From Leptospira adleri (lineage in GTDB: Bacteria > Spirochaetota > Leptospiria > Leptospirales > Leptospiraceae), in NCBI RefSeq assembly GCF_002811985.1, contig NZ_NPDU01000059.1, forward strand, positions 1-28,078: DNA of 28,078 bases. The letters run 5' to 3'. Under the pieces are notes generated by a model. It worked only from the letters and a program-made list of their open reading frames with translations, was not told where the DNA came from and did no database searches. Position numbers and translations under genes: made by a program. Shown here piece by piece: positions 8,744 through 20,437 of the stretch (position 1 is the first letter of the stretch; each line of letters opens with the position of its first letter).

Positions 8744-9570
8744 GAATTTTGTTTTCGCAATGTGAATTGGATCTGGCGCCTTGGATCGGTTGTTATTGGA
8801 GTTGGGAATCCGATTCTTCCGCGGCTTTGACGGAATTGCCGAAAGTATTCCCTTCCGTAGAAAATGAGATTCATATTTCTTATCGGGATCCGATTTTAAT
8901 CGGCACGTTTCAAAATGGAAAAGAAGAATGGAATTCTTCCCGGGGACATATCGTCGGAAATCATCTTTCTCCCTTTCGGATTTCTCCCGAGGGGAAGGTC
9001 GGATTTTTTAACGTCAGGATGATTCCCGGAGCGTTTTCTGAATTTTTTAAAATTCCCGGAAAAGAAATCAAAAGTCATTTCGGCGATCTGCAAACTCCGA
9101 ACAACGTGGAATATTCCGATTTTATTAACCGAATTCGGGACGCGGATTCTTTTCAAGGCCGAGTGAGTCTATCGAACGAGTATTTTAGAAAATTATTGAA
9201 TTCTAAAAAAGAAACCGATCCGGTCGTAGCCGAGGCAGTAAGAAGGATCGTTTCGAGCCAAGGCAAAATTCCTATTTCAAAGTTGACTCAGGATTTGGGA
9301 GTGATCAAAAAAACTTTGGAGCGAAAGTTTCAGGAAAAAATCGGATACAATCCGAAAGAATTCGCGCGGGTCGTACGTTTTCAAAACGCCGCGTGGATGA
9401 AACTGGAAAATCAAAATCTAAGCGAACTGGCCTTGAACGCGGGGTATTACGATCAATCTCATTTGACCAAGGAGTTCGTCGCGCTTTCAGGATATTCTCC
9501 TTTGATTTGGTACGGGCTGAGAGATAGAATTTTGTCCCTTTTTTACAATACAAGACCCGGTTCTTTTTAG
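8740..9570 (+). CDS. AraC-type transcriptional regulator (N-terminal DUF6597-like domain)
   Basis: A 276-residue protein. The C-terminal part from about residue 165 to 262 is a two-helix-turn-helix AraC domain. ISKLTQDLGVIKKTLERKFQEKIGYNPKEFARVVRFQ is the first HTH and its linker, and LSELALNAGYYDQSHLTKEFVALSGYSPL is the second. The YYDQSHLTKEF-x6-G-x-SP signature is well conserved. The N-terminal 150 residues resemble the sensor domain common in regulators of this type (GPxxxxFYI-like strands, with GNHLSPFRI and GFFNVRMIPGAFSEFF). The ligand is unknown. Its ATG overlaps the thioesterase stop (ATGA), so it is probably made in proportion to that enzyme. It may respond to an acyl or acid compound, but this is inference from context. 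Confidence 0.85.
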   Translation: MRILFSQCELDLAPWIGCYWSWESDSSAALTELPKVFPSVENEIHISYRDPILIGTFQNGKEEWNSSRGHIVGNHLSPFRISPEGKVGFFNVRMIPGAFSEFFKIPGKEIKSHFGDLQTPNNVEYSDFINRIRDADSFQGRVSLSNEYFRKLLNSKKETDPVVAEAVRRIVSSQGKIPISKLTQDLGVIKKTLERKFQEKIGYNPKEFARVVRFQNAAWMKLENQNLSELALNAGYYDQSHLTKEFVALSGYSPLIWYGLRDRILSLFYNTRPGSF

Positions 9571-9629
9571 TATAATTCGGTGATACGGAGAATGGATCGA
9601 AGACAAAATCCATTCGAGAGCGGGGTTCT

Positions 9630-10211
9630 ATGACTCGGGACAAACTTAAAGAAGATTCGAATCAGGAAAGTAAGATTTCATTTTGGAAAAGATTCCTTTT
9701 TTTTAGAGCGATTAAAAAGGGAAACACATCCCGTTTGAGAAGTCTTTTGACGGACGGGTTGAATCCGAACGCGTCGCGCTATCACGGAATGGGTCCGGTT
9801 TCACTCGCGGTTAAGTATCAGAATCCGAGAGCCGTTGAAATTCTCATGGAATTTTTAGCCGATCCGAATCTATCGGATGAGATTACCGGAATGACTCCGT
9901 TGATCCATTCTATTTTGGAAGATTCTTCCCAGGATCTTTTATCTCTGCTTGTTTTTTTCGGAGCCGATCTCGATCAAAAAGACAACAACGGGATGAGTCC
10001 GCTCCATCACTGCGTGAACGAAGGAAAACTTTTTCCTTTTCAATTTCTTCTGGAGAAGGGAGCGGATCCTAACGTCCAGGATTTTGACGGAGTGACTTGT
10101 ATGAACTTGGCGAAGTCTTCTCACGGGATGTCCGAGTTTGCCGAGCTCCTTCTGAAACACGGAGCCGATCCTACGATCCAGGACAAACACGGAAAAATCT
10201 ATCTGATGTAA
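9630..10211 (+). CDS. Ankyrin-repeat protein
   Basis: A 193-residue cytosolic protein with about four to five ankyrin repeats. Recognisable units are KGNTSRLRSLLTDGLNPNA, MGPVSLAVKYQNPRAVEILM, GMTPLIHSILEDSSQDLLSL, GMSPLHHCVNEGKLFPFQFL with EKGADPNVQD, and a last one ending LLKHGADPTIQD. The G-A-D-P/L-N and TPLxxA-like consensus positions are clear. The N-terminus is short and basic with WKRFLFFRAIKK, which is too charged for a signal peptide. Ankyrin proteins bind partner proteins, and none is indicated here. It starts 59 bases after the AraC gene and ends 60 bases before the methyltransferase gene. I see no terminator in either gap, so read-through is possible. Confidence 0.87.
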   Translation: MTRDKLKEDSNQESKISFWKRFLFFRAIKKGNTSRLRSLLTDGLNPNASRYHGMGPVSLAVKYQNPRAVEILMEFLADPNLSDEITGMTPLIHSILEDSSQDLLSLLVFFGADLDQKDNNGMSPLHHCVNEGKLFPFQFLLEKGADPNVQDFDGVTCMNLAKSSHGMSEFAELLLKHGADPTIQDKHGKIYLM

Positions 10212-10271
10212 GCGGCATTGAAGATCGAATTCAATTGACAGAGAGGATAGAATCGAAAGCCTGAAAGGAGA

Positions 10272-11453
<1,182 letters not shown>

Positions 11454-11702
11454 AATTATGATACGTTCGAAGATCCGTTTCCGTTTTGGAAGTTTTTATC
11501 TTTGATAGAAACCTTTCAATTTGTCGGAGTTCCTAAAAAACATTTTTTTTATTAAGAGCGTTTGAAAGCGGACTTCAAGTCAGCCCCAAGTAGAACCGCT
11601 GTGAAACCGAAGTTTTCAAATTCCGTCGACGAGGAAGAGGATTTTATTTTCGGTAAAATTTAAAACGAAAGGCGCATAACGTTTCCCGCGAAGGGAATCG
11701 GA

Positions 11703-11725
11703 ATCGAGCCGGGATCCGGCTCGAT
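11703..11725. terminator. GC-rich hairpin downstream of two convergent genes
   Basis: A perfect inverted repeat, ATCGAGCCGG at 11703-11712 and CCGGCTCGAT at 11716-11725, with a 3-base loop. It lies between the convergent ends of the methyltransferase (11453) and the lipoprotein (11735). No long T run follows on either strand, so it may be a weak bidirectional terminator or an mRNA-end stabilising hairpin. Confidence 0.5.
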
Positions 11726-11734
11726 AAAATGAAA

Positions 11735-12127
11735 TCAAAGTTCTGGGAAAGGAGAATCTAAGATAACCTTGTCTTCTTTCAGAGAACATTTGGATTGAAG
11801 TACAATCGTAAGGGGAGCGCCGATGAGATAACCGCTCAAACCCTTGATCTCGGCGATACAATCGTCGACTTCGGTTTTCACGTATTTGCCGTCCGATTTG
11901 ATGCCGGCTAATTGGTCCGATAAAAGCGAAAGAATCGAAACAGAAGCGCGGCCATTTAAAATGGTCGAGTTGATCAAATCGGTGACGATCGCCGCGTCTC
12001 TGATTTCGCCCGCCGCTTCGGAACCTTTGATTCTTCCCGGAGCGATTCCGAGAGTATCAAATAACAGACAGTTATAAACTTGGGAAAGAAAAAATAGGAT
12101 GAGAATTCTTTTAGATAGAGTTTTCAA
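11735..12127 (-). CDS. Small Leptospira-type lipoprotein
   Basis: A 130-residue protein with a lipoprotein signal: basic N-terminus (KTLSKR), hydrophobic ILILFFLSQVYN, then Cys20. The residue before Cys is Asn, which fits the relaxed spirochaetal lipobox better than the enteric rule. The mature part contains PGRIKGSEAAGEIRDAAIVTDLINS and pairs of Cys (VDDCIAE and QSKCSL) that could form a disulphide. This looks like a Leptospira-restricted small lipoprotein family I recall (TIGR04452-like), but that name is from memory. No function is known to me. The gene stands alone, with a hairpin about 10 bases after its stop. It is probably in the inner or outer membrane leaflet, facing the periplasm or the surface. 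Confidence 0.72.
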   Translation of the reverse strand: MKTLSKRILILFFLSQVYNCLLFDTLGIAPGRIKGSEAAGEIRDAAIVTDLINSTILNGRASVSILSLLSDQLAGIKSDGKYVKTEVDDCIAEIKGLSGYLIGAPLTIVLQSKCSLKEDKVILDSPFPEL

Positions 12128-12376
12128 CTTTGACCTCTGATAAAATATTTAAGAAAGGCTATCTCTCGCCGACGTAAGGTCAATCAGAAATAAATTTCAT
12201 AGATAAAAATGAGATCGATTCCTTGTTTTGCGAATGAATCGTAAAACGAGGAAAGTCCGGAATATTCAAAAAGGTTACTTATCTTTTATTTCGTTTTGGA
12301 AAATGGAATTTAAGAATCTTTGCATATAACGGATTCTTCCTTTAGAATGAACTCCCCGAAAGGTCCGATTCAAATC

Positions 12377-14691
12377 TCACTCAAGGGGGATTTTTTTGGC
12401 GTCCCGAAAAGTTTTTAAGATCGTCTCGGAAAGTTCTTCTTGTTTTGTAAAAAAGCAAATTTGATAATCCGTTTCTTCTTGAAAAACTTTGAGATAAGAA
12501 AGCGCGGATTGAATTCTTACCGGATCCAGATGGACGAAGGGTTCGTCTAACAGAAGAATTCCGTTTTTCGGGACCGTTTTGCGAGCCAATAATAACTTGA
12601 AGATCAAGTAAAACGTAGCGAGCGTTCCGCCGGAAAGGTGCTCGATAGAGCGGAGTTGACCGGTCGCGTCTTCCATCTTGATCAGTTCTTTTTTATCGAG
12701 CGCTTCGAAGGAAACTTCCCTTTTTGGAAGAAGAAGATCGAGGTCCTTTCGAATTTCGGAAGCGATCGAAACAAATTGAAAGGATTGGTCTTTGGAAATA
12801 TCCTCGACGATTTCCTGAGCGATCTTCGCCGATCTTCGTCTCGATTCCAATCTCGATAATTCTTTTTCTTTCTCGGAGAGAATCTGCAAAGTGAAAATGA
12901 GATCCTTTTCTTTTTCGGGAAGAGAATCCTGAATTCTCGAATCTTCCACTTTGATTACGGTATTGAGTTCGTTTAATCTTTTTTCAAGGGAATGAAATTC
13001 GGTCTCCAATTCTTTCTTTTGAGCGTTTTTGGAGATTCTTTCGGATTCGGAAAGGCCTTGCGTCGGAATTTCGTCTAACGTTGAAATTTCGGTTTTCCAT
13101 AGGATTTCCAATTCCTCCGGACTTTTTCCCGCGTTTGCGGATCTGAGTTTTTGCGAGGACTCTGCGAAAATTTTGGACTGGGATTGAAACTCCGCTATTT
13201 GTTTGTGATAGTCTTGAACGGAGACGACCCTTTTTTCGCCAAGCCAAGAATTTCTTTTGGTCTGAAGTTCGGAAAGTTTTTCCTTTTCGAGTTTGCTCTT
13301 GGATCGGATCGTTTCCAGGGTTTCGTATAACCTTTCGAGTTCTTTCTCCGAAGTTTCCGCCTGTTCCGATCTACTTTCAAAATTTTGAATCTGTTTGGAT
13401 AAGAATTGTCTAAGAACGTCCATTCTTTCGACGGAGGAGATTTGATTTTCCGGAAACGTTAGATTCCATTCGCTTAATCTTTTGGAAACCTCCTCTTTCT
13501 CCTTTGCGGAACTGTAACGAATCTCCAAAGATTCCTTTTTACGCGTGAACAGATAAAGCCCGATCCCGATGGCGCCCGCGCAAAGCAGAGATCCGATCAG
13601 AAGTCCGATGGGAGAAACGTTCGAAACTAAAAGAGAAATCAGGATCCCCGTTAAACCCAGAAAACCGAAACCCGCGATTCCGGCGCCGACGAGTTTTTGA
13701 TTGGAATCGGAAAGATCGGTGCGGACTTCTTCGGTAAAACCTTCCTCTCTCAGAGTTTTGTCGATCTTTTCCATCGATTCTTCCGCTTTCGATTTCATCT
13801 TTTGTAAAAGCGGAAGTTGGTTTTTGAGGGAATCGAGTTCTTTCCTTTTGAGGTCGATCGCCTTTTGTTTGTCCTGAAGGAGCGCTTCCGAAGATGTGAG
13901 TGAAGATTGAACTTGATCGATTTCTTTCTGAAAATTTTCGTAGATCGAGGATTCGTCTTTGGAATAGAGAAAATTCTTTTTCAGAGTTTCCTCGAGAGTT
14001 TTCAATCTCTGGATTTTGGAAAGAGAATCTAAGAGTTGGATTTTTTTTTGGATCTTAGAATCCAATAAGAATTCCTTTTCAAGTTGCGTTAGTTTGTCTT
14101 TGATCTCGTTCGCCCTTTCCCGATCTTTGACGTGTTTTCCTTCCATTTCCACGTTGTTTTTATTTCTGGAATGAAGACTTTCGATTTCGGACGTAAGAAG
14201 AATTCTTTTGGATTTGAGATTTGTAATTTCTTTCTTGAGATTTTCAACGTGAGTCCAGTCTTTGCTGTTCGTTTTTGGAGAATGGATTTTTTTGAGATCG
14301 CTCGAAATTCCTTCCAAGTTCACTCCGTTGTTGAGAAGTTTGCTCCGTAAAAATTCCGGTTTGATGATCTTTTCGTTGTTAAACGCGAATTCCAATTCTC
14401 CTTCCCGAAGAGAAATACAATGAACGTACTGAGGAGCCGATTCTTTGGAAAGTTCCGGAATTTCTCCCACGACTTGATAACCTTCCAAGCTCTTGTCCCC
14501 GTATCGGGAAAGAATGCTTTTTTTCGGTTCCTGGCTCGCTGTGAGAAACTTACTTCCGATTCCGAGACGAAACGCGTCGAAGATCGTAGTTTTACCGGAT
14601 TCGTTTTTTCCTTGAAAGATCGTAACGGAAGAGCCGAGTTCGAAGTCGGATTGATTGAACTTACCGAATTTGAGAAGTTTTAGTCTGGAGA

Positions 14692-14695
<4 letters not shown>
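12377..14695 (-). CDS. SbcC/YhaN-like coiled-coil ATPase with central membrane hairpin
   Basis: A 772-residue SMC/Rad50-type ATPase. Walker A is GKNESGKT at residues 29-36. The ABC signature LSGGT is near residue 685, followed by Walker B GILLLDEPFVHLD near 712-724. Long charged coiled coils lie between (about residues 150-330 and 390-640). Unlike SbcC there is no Zn-hook CxxC at the apex; the midpoint instead holds two hydrophobic segments at about 333-383 (GAGIAGFGFLGLTGILISLL and IGLLIGSLLCAGAIGIGLYLF) that look like a transmembrane hairpin. This matches B. subtilis YhaN-type proteins. I chose ATG 14695 over the frame-open 14758 because it overlaps the nuclease stop as ATGA and begins with the typical MISRLKLLKFGKF. 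It probably forms a DNA-end-processing complex with the upstream nuclease, tethered to the membrane (inference). Confidence 0.82.
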
Positions 14696-15783
<1,088 letters not shown>

Positions 15784-15883
15784 GGGCTAGGTCCTAATTT
15801 CTAAGAATAGGGTTTTCCCCGGACAAAAATTCAAGGGAATCCGTTTCTTTTTGAAATTTTTTTCGAGGCATTGGCGGGGCTTC

Positions 15884-15991
15884 CCGCCCTCGGAAGGGCG
15901 GTCGCGCTTCTTCCGCGCTCGCGGATTCCCGCTCGTTCTTTGTCTTCGACAAAGAACGCCTTCGGCGCGCTGCAGATCGCTAAGCCGGGGT
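15884..15991. repeat. GC-rich palindromic intergenic element
   Basis: A GC-rich block, unlike its AT-rich surroundings, made of nested inverted repeats. One is CCGCCCT at 15884-15890 and AGGGCGG at 15895-15901 with a 4-base loop. The second is an 11-base perfect arm, CGTTCTTTGTC at 15934-15944 and GACAAAGAACG at 15948-15958, with a 3-base loop. Between them lies GCGCTTCTTCCGCGC. The block ends where the minus-strand hypothetical gene ends (stop at 15992). I recall similar REP-like blocks elsewhere in Leptospira genomes, but cannot check. It may act as a terminator, mRNA stabiliser or mobile REP element. Confidence 0.6.
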
Positions 15992-16687
15992 TTAGTCCTG
16001 ATCTAAAAAAGTGATCAGATGTTGTTCCACGTATTGAATTACTTTTTGGATTCGATCGGAGGCGTTCCACTTTTCGGAGATCATCCGAGGAGCGCCCCAG
16101 AGAAAGATCGCTTCGATGAAAATTTTGCGCGGATCGGGAAAGAAAGATTCGATTTTGATTTCGATTCCGTGATCTTCCGGATCCTGAGGATTGAGGGGAG
16201 GAAGTACAAAACGAAGTCCTCCTCCTAAGATCGGTCTTCCGAGTTGCTGCAGGCTATCCCTGTTTTGTTTGAGACGTTTTTCCCAGATCTCGCCGAACGC
16301 GTGTTCCGTGGAAGCGTCCGTGAGGAGACGAACGGTAAGATCGCTTTTCACCACATTCTTCCCTTGGATTTGCCAGACGTTATCGAAGGCTTCGATGACC
16401 CTTTCAAAATCCTCCTCGATGGATTCCAAGGAACCGTCCGGGTTTTCGGAAATGATCAAGAGCTGCGTGATATTCGGTCCCGCGTTGATCACTTGGATCG
16501 TAAGAACCGATTGAGAAAGTTGTCTTGTGAGAACGTTTTGATTCGGACCGTAGTTGGTTCCCGTGATTTCGATTCCCAATTCTTCCAATTTGGCTTGGAA
16601 CTGAAGGATTTCGGATTTGGATCGTACGACGATCGGTAAAAATAAATCGCTGAGTCCGACGTGAATGATACTTCGATTTCGATTCAT
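15992..16687 (-). CDS. Conserved hypothetical protein
   Basis: A 231-residue soluble protein with no signal peptide or membrane segment, and no motif I recognise. The sequence looks like real coding DNA: codon use matches its neighbours and it fills the space between a lipoprotein gene and the GC-rich element. Features seen are a hydrophobic stretch SVLTIQVINAGPNITQLLIISE and a charged helix RVIEAFDNVWQIQ. There is a Gly-rich turn followed by FVLPPLNPQDPEDHG, and an acidic C-terminus. Alternating strand-like and helix-like segments suggest an alpha/beta fold. The ATG at 16687 has no strong ribosome site. It is 74 bases downstream of the SBBP lipoprotein gene and could be cotranscribed with it. 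No function is proposed. Confidence 0.65.
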   Translation of the reverse strand: MNRNRSIIHVGLSDLFLPIVVRSKSEILQFQAKLEELGIEITGTNYGPNQNVLTRQLSQSVLTIQVINAGPNITQLLIISENPDGSLESIEEDFERVIEAFDNVWQIQGKNVVKSDLTVRLLTDASTEHAFGEIWEKRLKQNRDSLQQLGRPILGGGLRFVLPPLNPQDPEDHGIEIKIESFFPDPRKIFIEAIFLWGAPRMISEKWNASDRIQKVIQYVEQHLITFLDQD

Positions 16688-16702
16688 GGTTTGCGGTCTT
16701 TG

Positions 16703-16731
16703 AGATCCTTTCTGACAAAAGGATCTTTTTT
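16703..16731 (+). terminator. Hairpin with T-run, oriented for the plus strand
   Basis: An inverted repeat AGATCCTTT (16703-16711) and AAAGGATCT (16718-16726) with a 6-base loop, continued by T residues to 16731. This is a rho-independent terminator pattern for plus-strand transcription. Both flanking genes are on the minus strand, so it would stop antisense transcripts. On the minus strand the T-run becomes a leading A-run with no T tail, so the same hairpin is a poor minus-strand terminator. Confidence 0.55.
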
Positions 16732-16761
16732 GAATAGAAAAGAAATTCTTTCGAGATTCGA

Positions 16762-18162
16762 TTAGCGATATTTGACCAAAAACAAATCCTGAGTTCCGTT
16801 AATGGAGATTCCGTTGATGGTTCCGTTTGCGGAACCCGTTGCGTAGAGTGCGCCTTCGGGATCGATGACCGCTGCGTAACCCATCAAGGTAGCGGCGGGG
16901 GTTCCTATCTGACGAAGCCACTGTTGTTGTCCTTGCGAGTTGTATTTTGTAAAAAATAAATCGTAATTGCCGATGGACGCGCTCGAGCCGGTCAGCAAAT
17001 TTCCGGTCGTAAATCCGGTAGAAAAAACGTTTCCGACAAAATCCGTGGATAAGGACATAACCGTCGTTGACGATGATCCTAAATTTGCGCCGAATTGCTG
17101 AACCCATTGTTGAGTTCCGTTTGCGCCGAATTTAAAGATGGTTCCAGGGTAAGCGGCTCCGGTGTTTCCCGAACCGAAGTCGGCGTTGCTATTGGCTCCG
17201 ACAAAAACGTTTCCGAAGCGATCGAAAGTGATCGATCCGGTAAGAACTTCCGTGCCAGTTTGACCTATGTGATTGAAGAGCTGTCTGTTTCCGCTCGAGT
17301 CGTATTTAAAAACGAAAAGATCGTTTCCGCCGATCCCGGGAACGGTTAACGCAGAATAATTCGCGCCTCCCCAACCCGCGACGAAAGCCGAGCCGGAAGC
17401 GGAATCGCAGGCGAGTCCACTTGCGGTTGTATTCGCGCCCGTAACGGAAAGCTGAGTCGCCCAGGATTGGTTTCCGGAAGAATCAAAACGAACCACGAAC
17501 ATGGTTCCGCCGACCGAGACCGGGCCGCCGAAAGGTCCGTTTGTGTCTCCTGCGACGAAGGAATTTCCGAGACTATCCACGCAGATGTCCGTCGGATTTA
17601 GAAAATAACTTCCTCCGGTCGGCCCGACTTGTTTGCTCCAGAGCGGAGTTCCGTCCAAAGAAAACTTGACCACAAAAAGATCCTGACCGCTCAGAAGAGG
17701 CCCCGCGAAAGCGGCGTTCGTATATCCGGCAACATAAGAATTTCCGAATTGATCCGTCGCGACTCCAACCACCGTAAGGAGCGCTCCGGACGCTCCCATT
17801 TGCCGAGCCCAGACGACGTCGCCTGTAGCGTTGTATTTGACGATGATTAAATCTTGGGATCCGATCACACTTCCGTTAAAAAGGGCGCCGTCGGTTTCAC
17901 CGACTGCTACGACGTTCTGAGACGGATCCAAGACTGCGTCCTTGCCCCGGCTGCTTGCGCCCGATTTCCCTACAAGTTTTGTCCATTCCAAGGTTCCTGT
18001 ATTTTCGCGAAAGATAATCGGATGAATTCCCGCGAGAATCCCGGCGAGAAATTGACTCACCCAGTATTCACTCGTCCTCGGATTTCCCGAGTTCATTTCA
18101 TTGCCAGGAACGCAAGAATGAAGTAAAACCCAGAGAATCGGGATGGTAAGATAAGATCTCAT
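16762..18162 (-). CDS. Lipoprotein with seven SBBP beta-propeller repeats
   Basis: A 466-residue secreted lipoprotein. The signal is MRSYLTIPILWVLLHS followed by Cys17, with an acceptable lipobox (L-H-S-C). From about residue 55 to the end, seven blades of roughly 55-60 residues repeat a W-centred strand (LEWTKLVG, VVWARQMG, PLWSKQVG, QSWATQLS, RQLFNHIG, QQWVQQFG, QQWLRQIG). Each blade also has a closing strand, D-L-F-x-V-K-Y/F. The chain begins with a W strand and ends DLFLVKYR, so the first and last blades would close the ring. The blades match the SBBP (seven-bladed beta-propeller) family, common in bacterial surface proteins. It is probably exposed in the periplasm or at the outer surface and may bind proteins or glycans (inference). 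The blade with the irregular FKF strand lacks the usual Asp. Confidence 0.85.
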   Translation of the reverse strand: MRSYLTIPILWVLLHSCVPGNEMNSGNPRTSEYWVSQFLAGILAGIHPIIFRENTGTLEWTKLVGKSGASSRGKDAVLDPSQNVVAVGETDGALFNGSVIGSQDLIIVKYNATGDVVWARQMGASGALLTVVGVATDQFGNSYVAGYTNAAFAGPLLSGQDLFVVKFSLDGTPLWSKQVGPTGGSYFLNPTDICVDSLGNSFVAGDTNGPFGGPVSVGGTMFVVRFDSSGNQSWATQLSVTGANTTASGLACDSASGSAFVAGWGGANYSALTVPGIGGNDLFVFKYDSSGNRQLFNHIGQTGTEVLTGSITFDRFGNVFVGANSNADFGSGNTGAAYPGTIFKFGANGTQQWVQQFGANLGSSSTTVMSLSTDFVGNVFSTGFTTGNLLTGSSASIGNYDLFFTKYNSQGQQQWLRQIGTPAATLMGYAAVIDPEGALYATGSANGTINGISINGTQDLFLVKYR

Positions 18163-18322
18163 TTTACACCTAAAAAAATTCTAAAATAGCATTCTTACGT
18201 ATTTGAATAATCTATCAAAGATTGTGCATTCTTTCAAGAAGTAAGATTGGTAAAACTTGGAGAACTAATTATAATTTGGAAAGAAATTAACTGTCCGTAG
18301 GGGATATCAACCTATGATAAAA

Positions 18323-18351
18323 CGAGATCTTGACCGGACGGAAAGATCTCG
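18323..18351. promoter_or_regulatory. Inverted repeat upstream of DUF2804 gene
   Basis: CGAGATCTT at 18323-18331 and AAGATCTCG at 18343-18351 form 9-base perfect arms with an 11-base spacer. It lies in the 246-base region between the divergently read SBBP lipoprotein (start 18162) and DUF2804 gene (start 18409), about 58 bases before the latter. It could be an operator or an RNA hairpin. No T-run follows it. Confidence 0.45.
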
Positions 18352-18408
18352 ACTTCTCAAGGCGGGCTTGGTATCCGTACTCATTATCCTAAAAAGAGTT
18401 TTTCAGAG

Positions 18409-19415
<1,007 letters not shown>

Positions 19416-19422
<7 letters not shown>

Positions 19423-19793
19423 AATCTAATCCCCAGTATATCTACAATATCGCCTCTAAAAAAGACTACGAAGAAGCGCTCAAAACCGGTTCTTATATCA
19501 CCGATTCTCTCGAGAAGGAAGGTTTTATCCATAGCTCAAAGAAGAATCAGGTGGAAGACACTGCAAATCGGATCTTTTCCGGCAGGAAGGATCTGGTTCT
19601 TCTCGTTGTGAATACGGGGAAATTAATTTCTGAATTGAAATTCGAAACGAGTGATTCTTCTAAATTTTCGAAGGAAGAAGGAAAGAATATTTTTCCTCAT
19701 ATTTTCGGACCTTTGAATACGGACGCGATAGAAAACGTTCACGAGATTACACCGGACGAGGATGGAAAATTTCGATTTCCATTCTTAGATTGA
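19416..19793 (+). CDS. DUF952 family protein
   Basis: A 125-residue protein of the DUF952 family. The signature is the beginning [33 protein letters not shown] (the family pattern GFIHxS after a short helix) and [14 protein letters not shown] near the C-terminus. DUF952 proteins have a small alpha/beta fold related to an ADP-ribosyltransferase-like group, with no known reaction. I chose ATG 19416 because family members begin a few residues before IYNI; the frame is open from a TTG at 19392, inside the preceding gene. With this start the gene overlaps the DUF2804 stop by 7 bases, so the pair is translationally coupled. The ribosome site is weak. Confidence 0.82.
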
Positions 19794-19830
19794 AGGTTCG
19801 TTCGAAAATTTTTAAAGTCAAAGAAGAAAA

Positions 19831-20412
19831 ATGAAAGAAAAATCCGAGAAAACGCGATGCGCGTGGGCAAGCAAAGATCCGTTGTACGTACGCTACCACG
19901 ATAAAGAATGGGGAATTCCGGTTCACGACGATCGAAAACTTTTCGAATTTTTGATTTTAGAAGGGGCGCAGGCCGGTCTTTCGTGGATCACGATCTTGAG
20001 AAAAAGGGAAACTTATAGGGAATCCTTCGACGGATTTGATCCTGAAAAAGTCGCGGCATACAAAGAAAAAAAGATTCAATCTCTTCTCAAAGACGAAGGA
20101 ATCATCCGAAACGAATTGAAGATCCGATCGGCTGTCACAAACGCTAAAGAATTTTTGAATATTCAAAAAGAATACGGTTCCTTTGACAAATACATCTGGA
20201 GCTTTGTGAATCAAAAGACGATTTACAATTCTTGGAAAACGAACCGGGAAGTGCCGAGCGAAACCTCCGAATCTAAAGCGATGAGCAAGGACTTAAAGAA
20301 AAGAGGTTTCAAGTTCGTGGGATCTACGATTTGTTACGCGTTTATGCAAGCAACTGGGATGGTTATGGATCATACCACCGATTGTTTTTGTTTTGTGAAA
20401 AAGAAACCTTAA
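19831..20412 (+). CDS. tag: DNA-3-methyladenine glycosylase I
   Basis: A 193-residue HhH-superfamily glycosylase. It carries RCAWASKDPLYVRYHDKEWGIPVHDDRKLFEFLILEGAQAGLSW, the near-diagnostic Tag block. Zinc ligands correspond to Cys10, His23, His181 and Cys185. The catalytic region with Glu in ILEGAQAGLSW and WITILRKR is intact, and GFKFVGSTICYAFMQATGMVMDHTTDC completes the family pattern. It removes 3-methyladenine from alkylated DNA. It begins 37 bases after the DUF952 stop, behind an AAAGAAGAAAA tract. The downstream gene begins 25 bases after its stop. It is cytosolic and looks complete. Confidence 0.93.
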   Translation: MKEKSEKTRCAWASKDPLYVRYHDKEWGIPVHDDRKLFEFLILEGAQAGLSWITILRKRETYRESFDGFDPEKVAAYKEKKIQSLLKDEGIIRNELKIRSAVTNAKEFLNIQKEYGSFDKYIWSFVNQKTIYNSWKTNREVPSETSESKAMSKDLKKRGFKFVGSTICYAFMQATGMVMDHTTDCFCFVKKKP

Positions 20413-20437
20413 TCCGTCCGAGTATTCGAGTCCGGTG

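Noticed and set aside
15831..16070. 79-residue minus-strand frame across the palindromic block
   Set aside because: It runs through the inverted repeats and into a better gene; its Arg/Ala/Gly-rich sequence is an effect of the GC-rich element.
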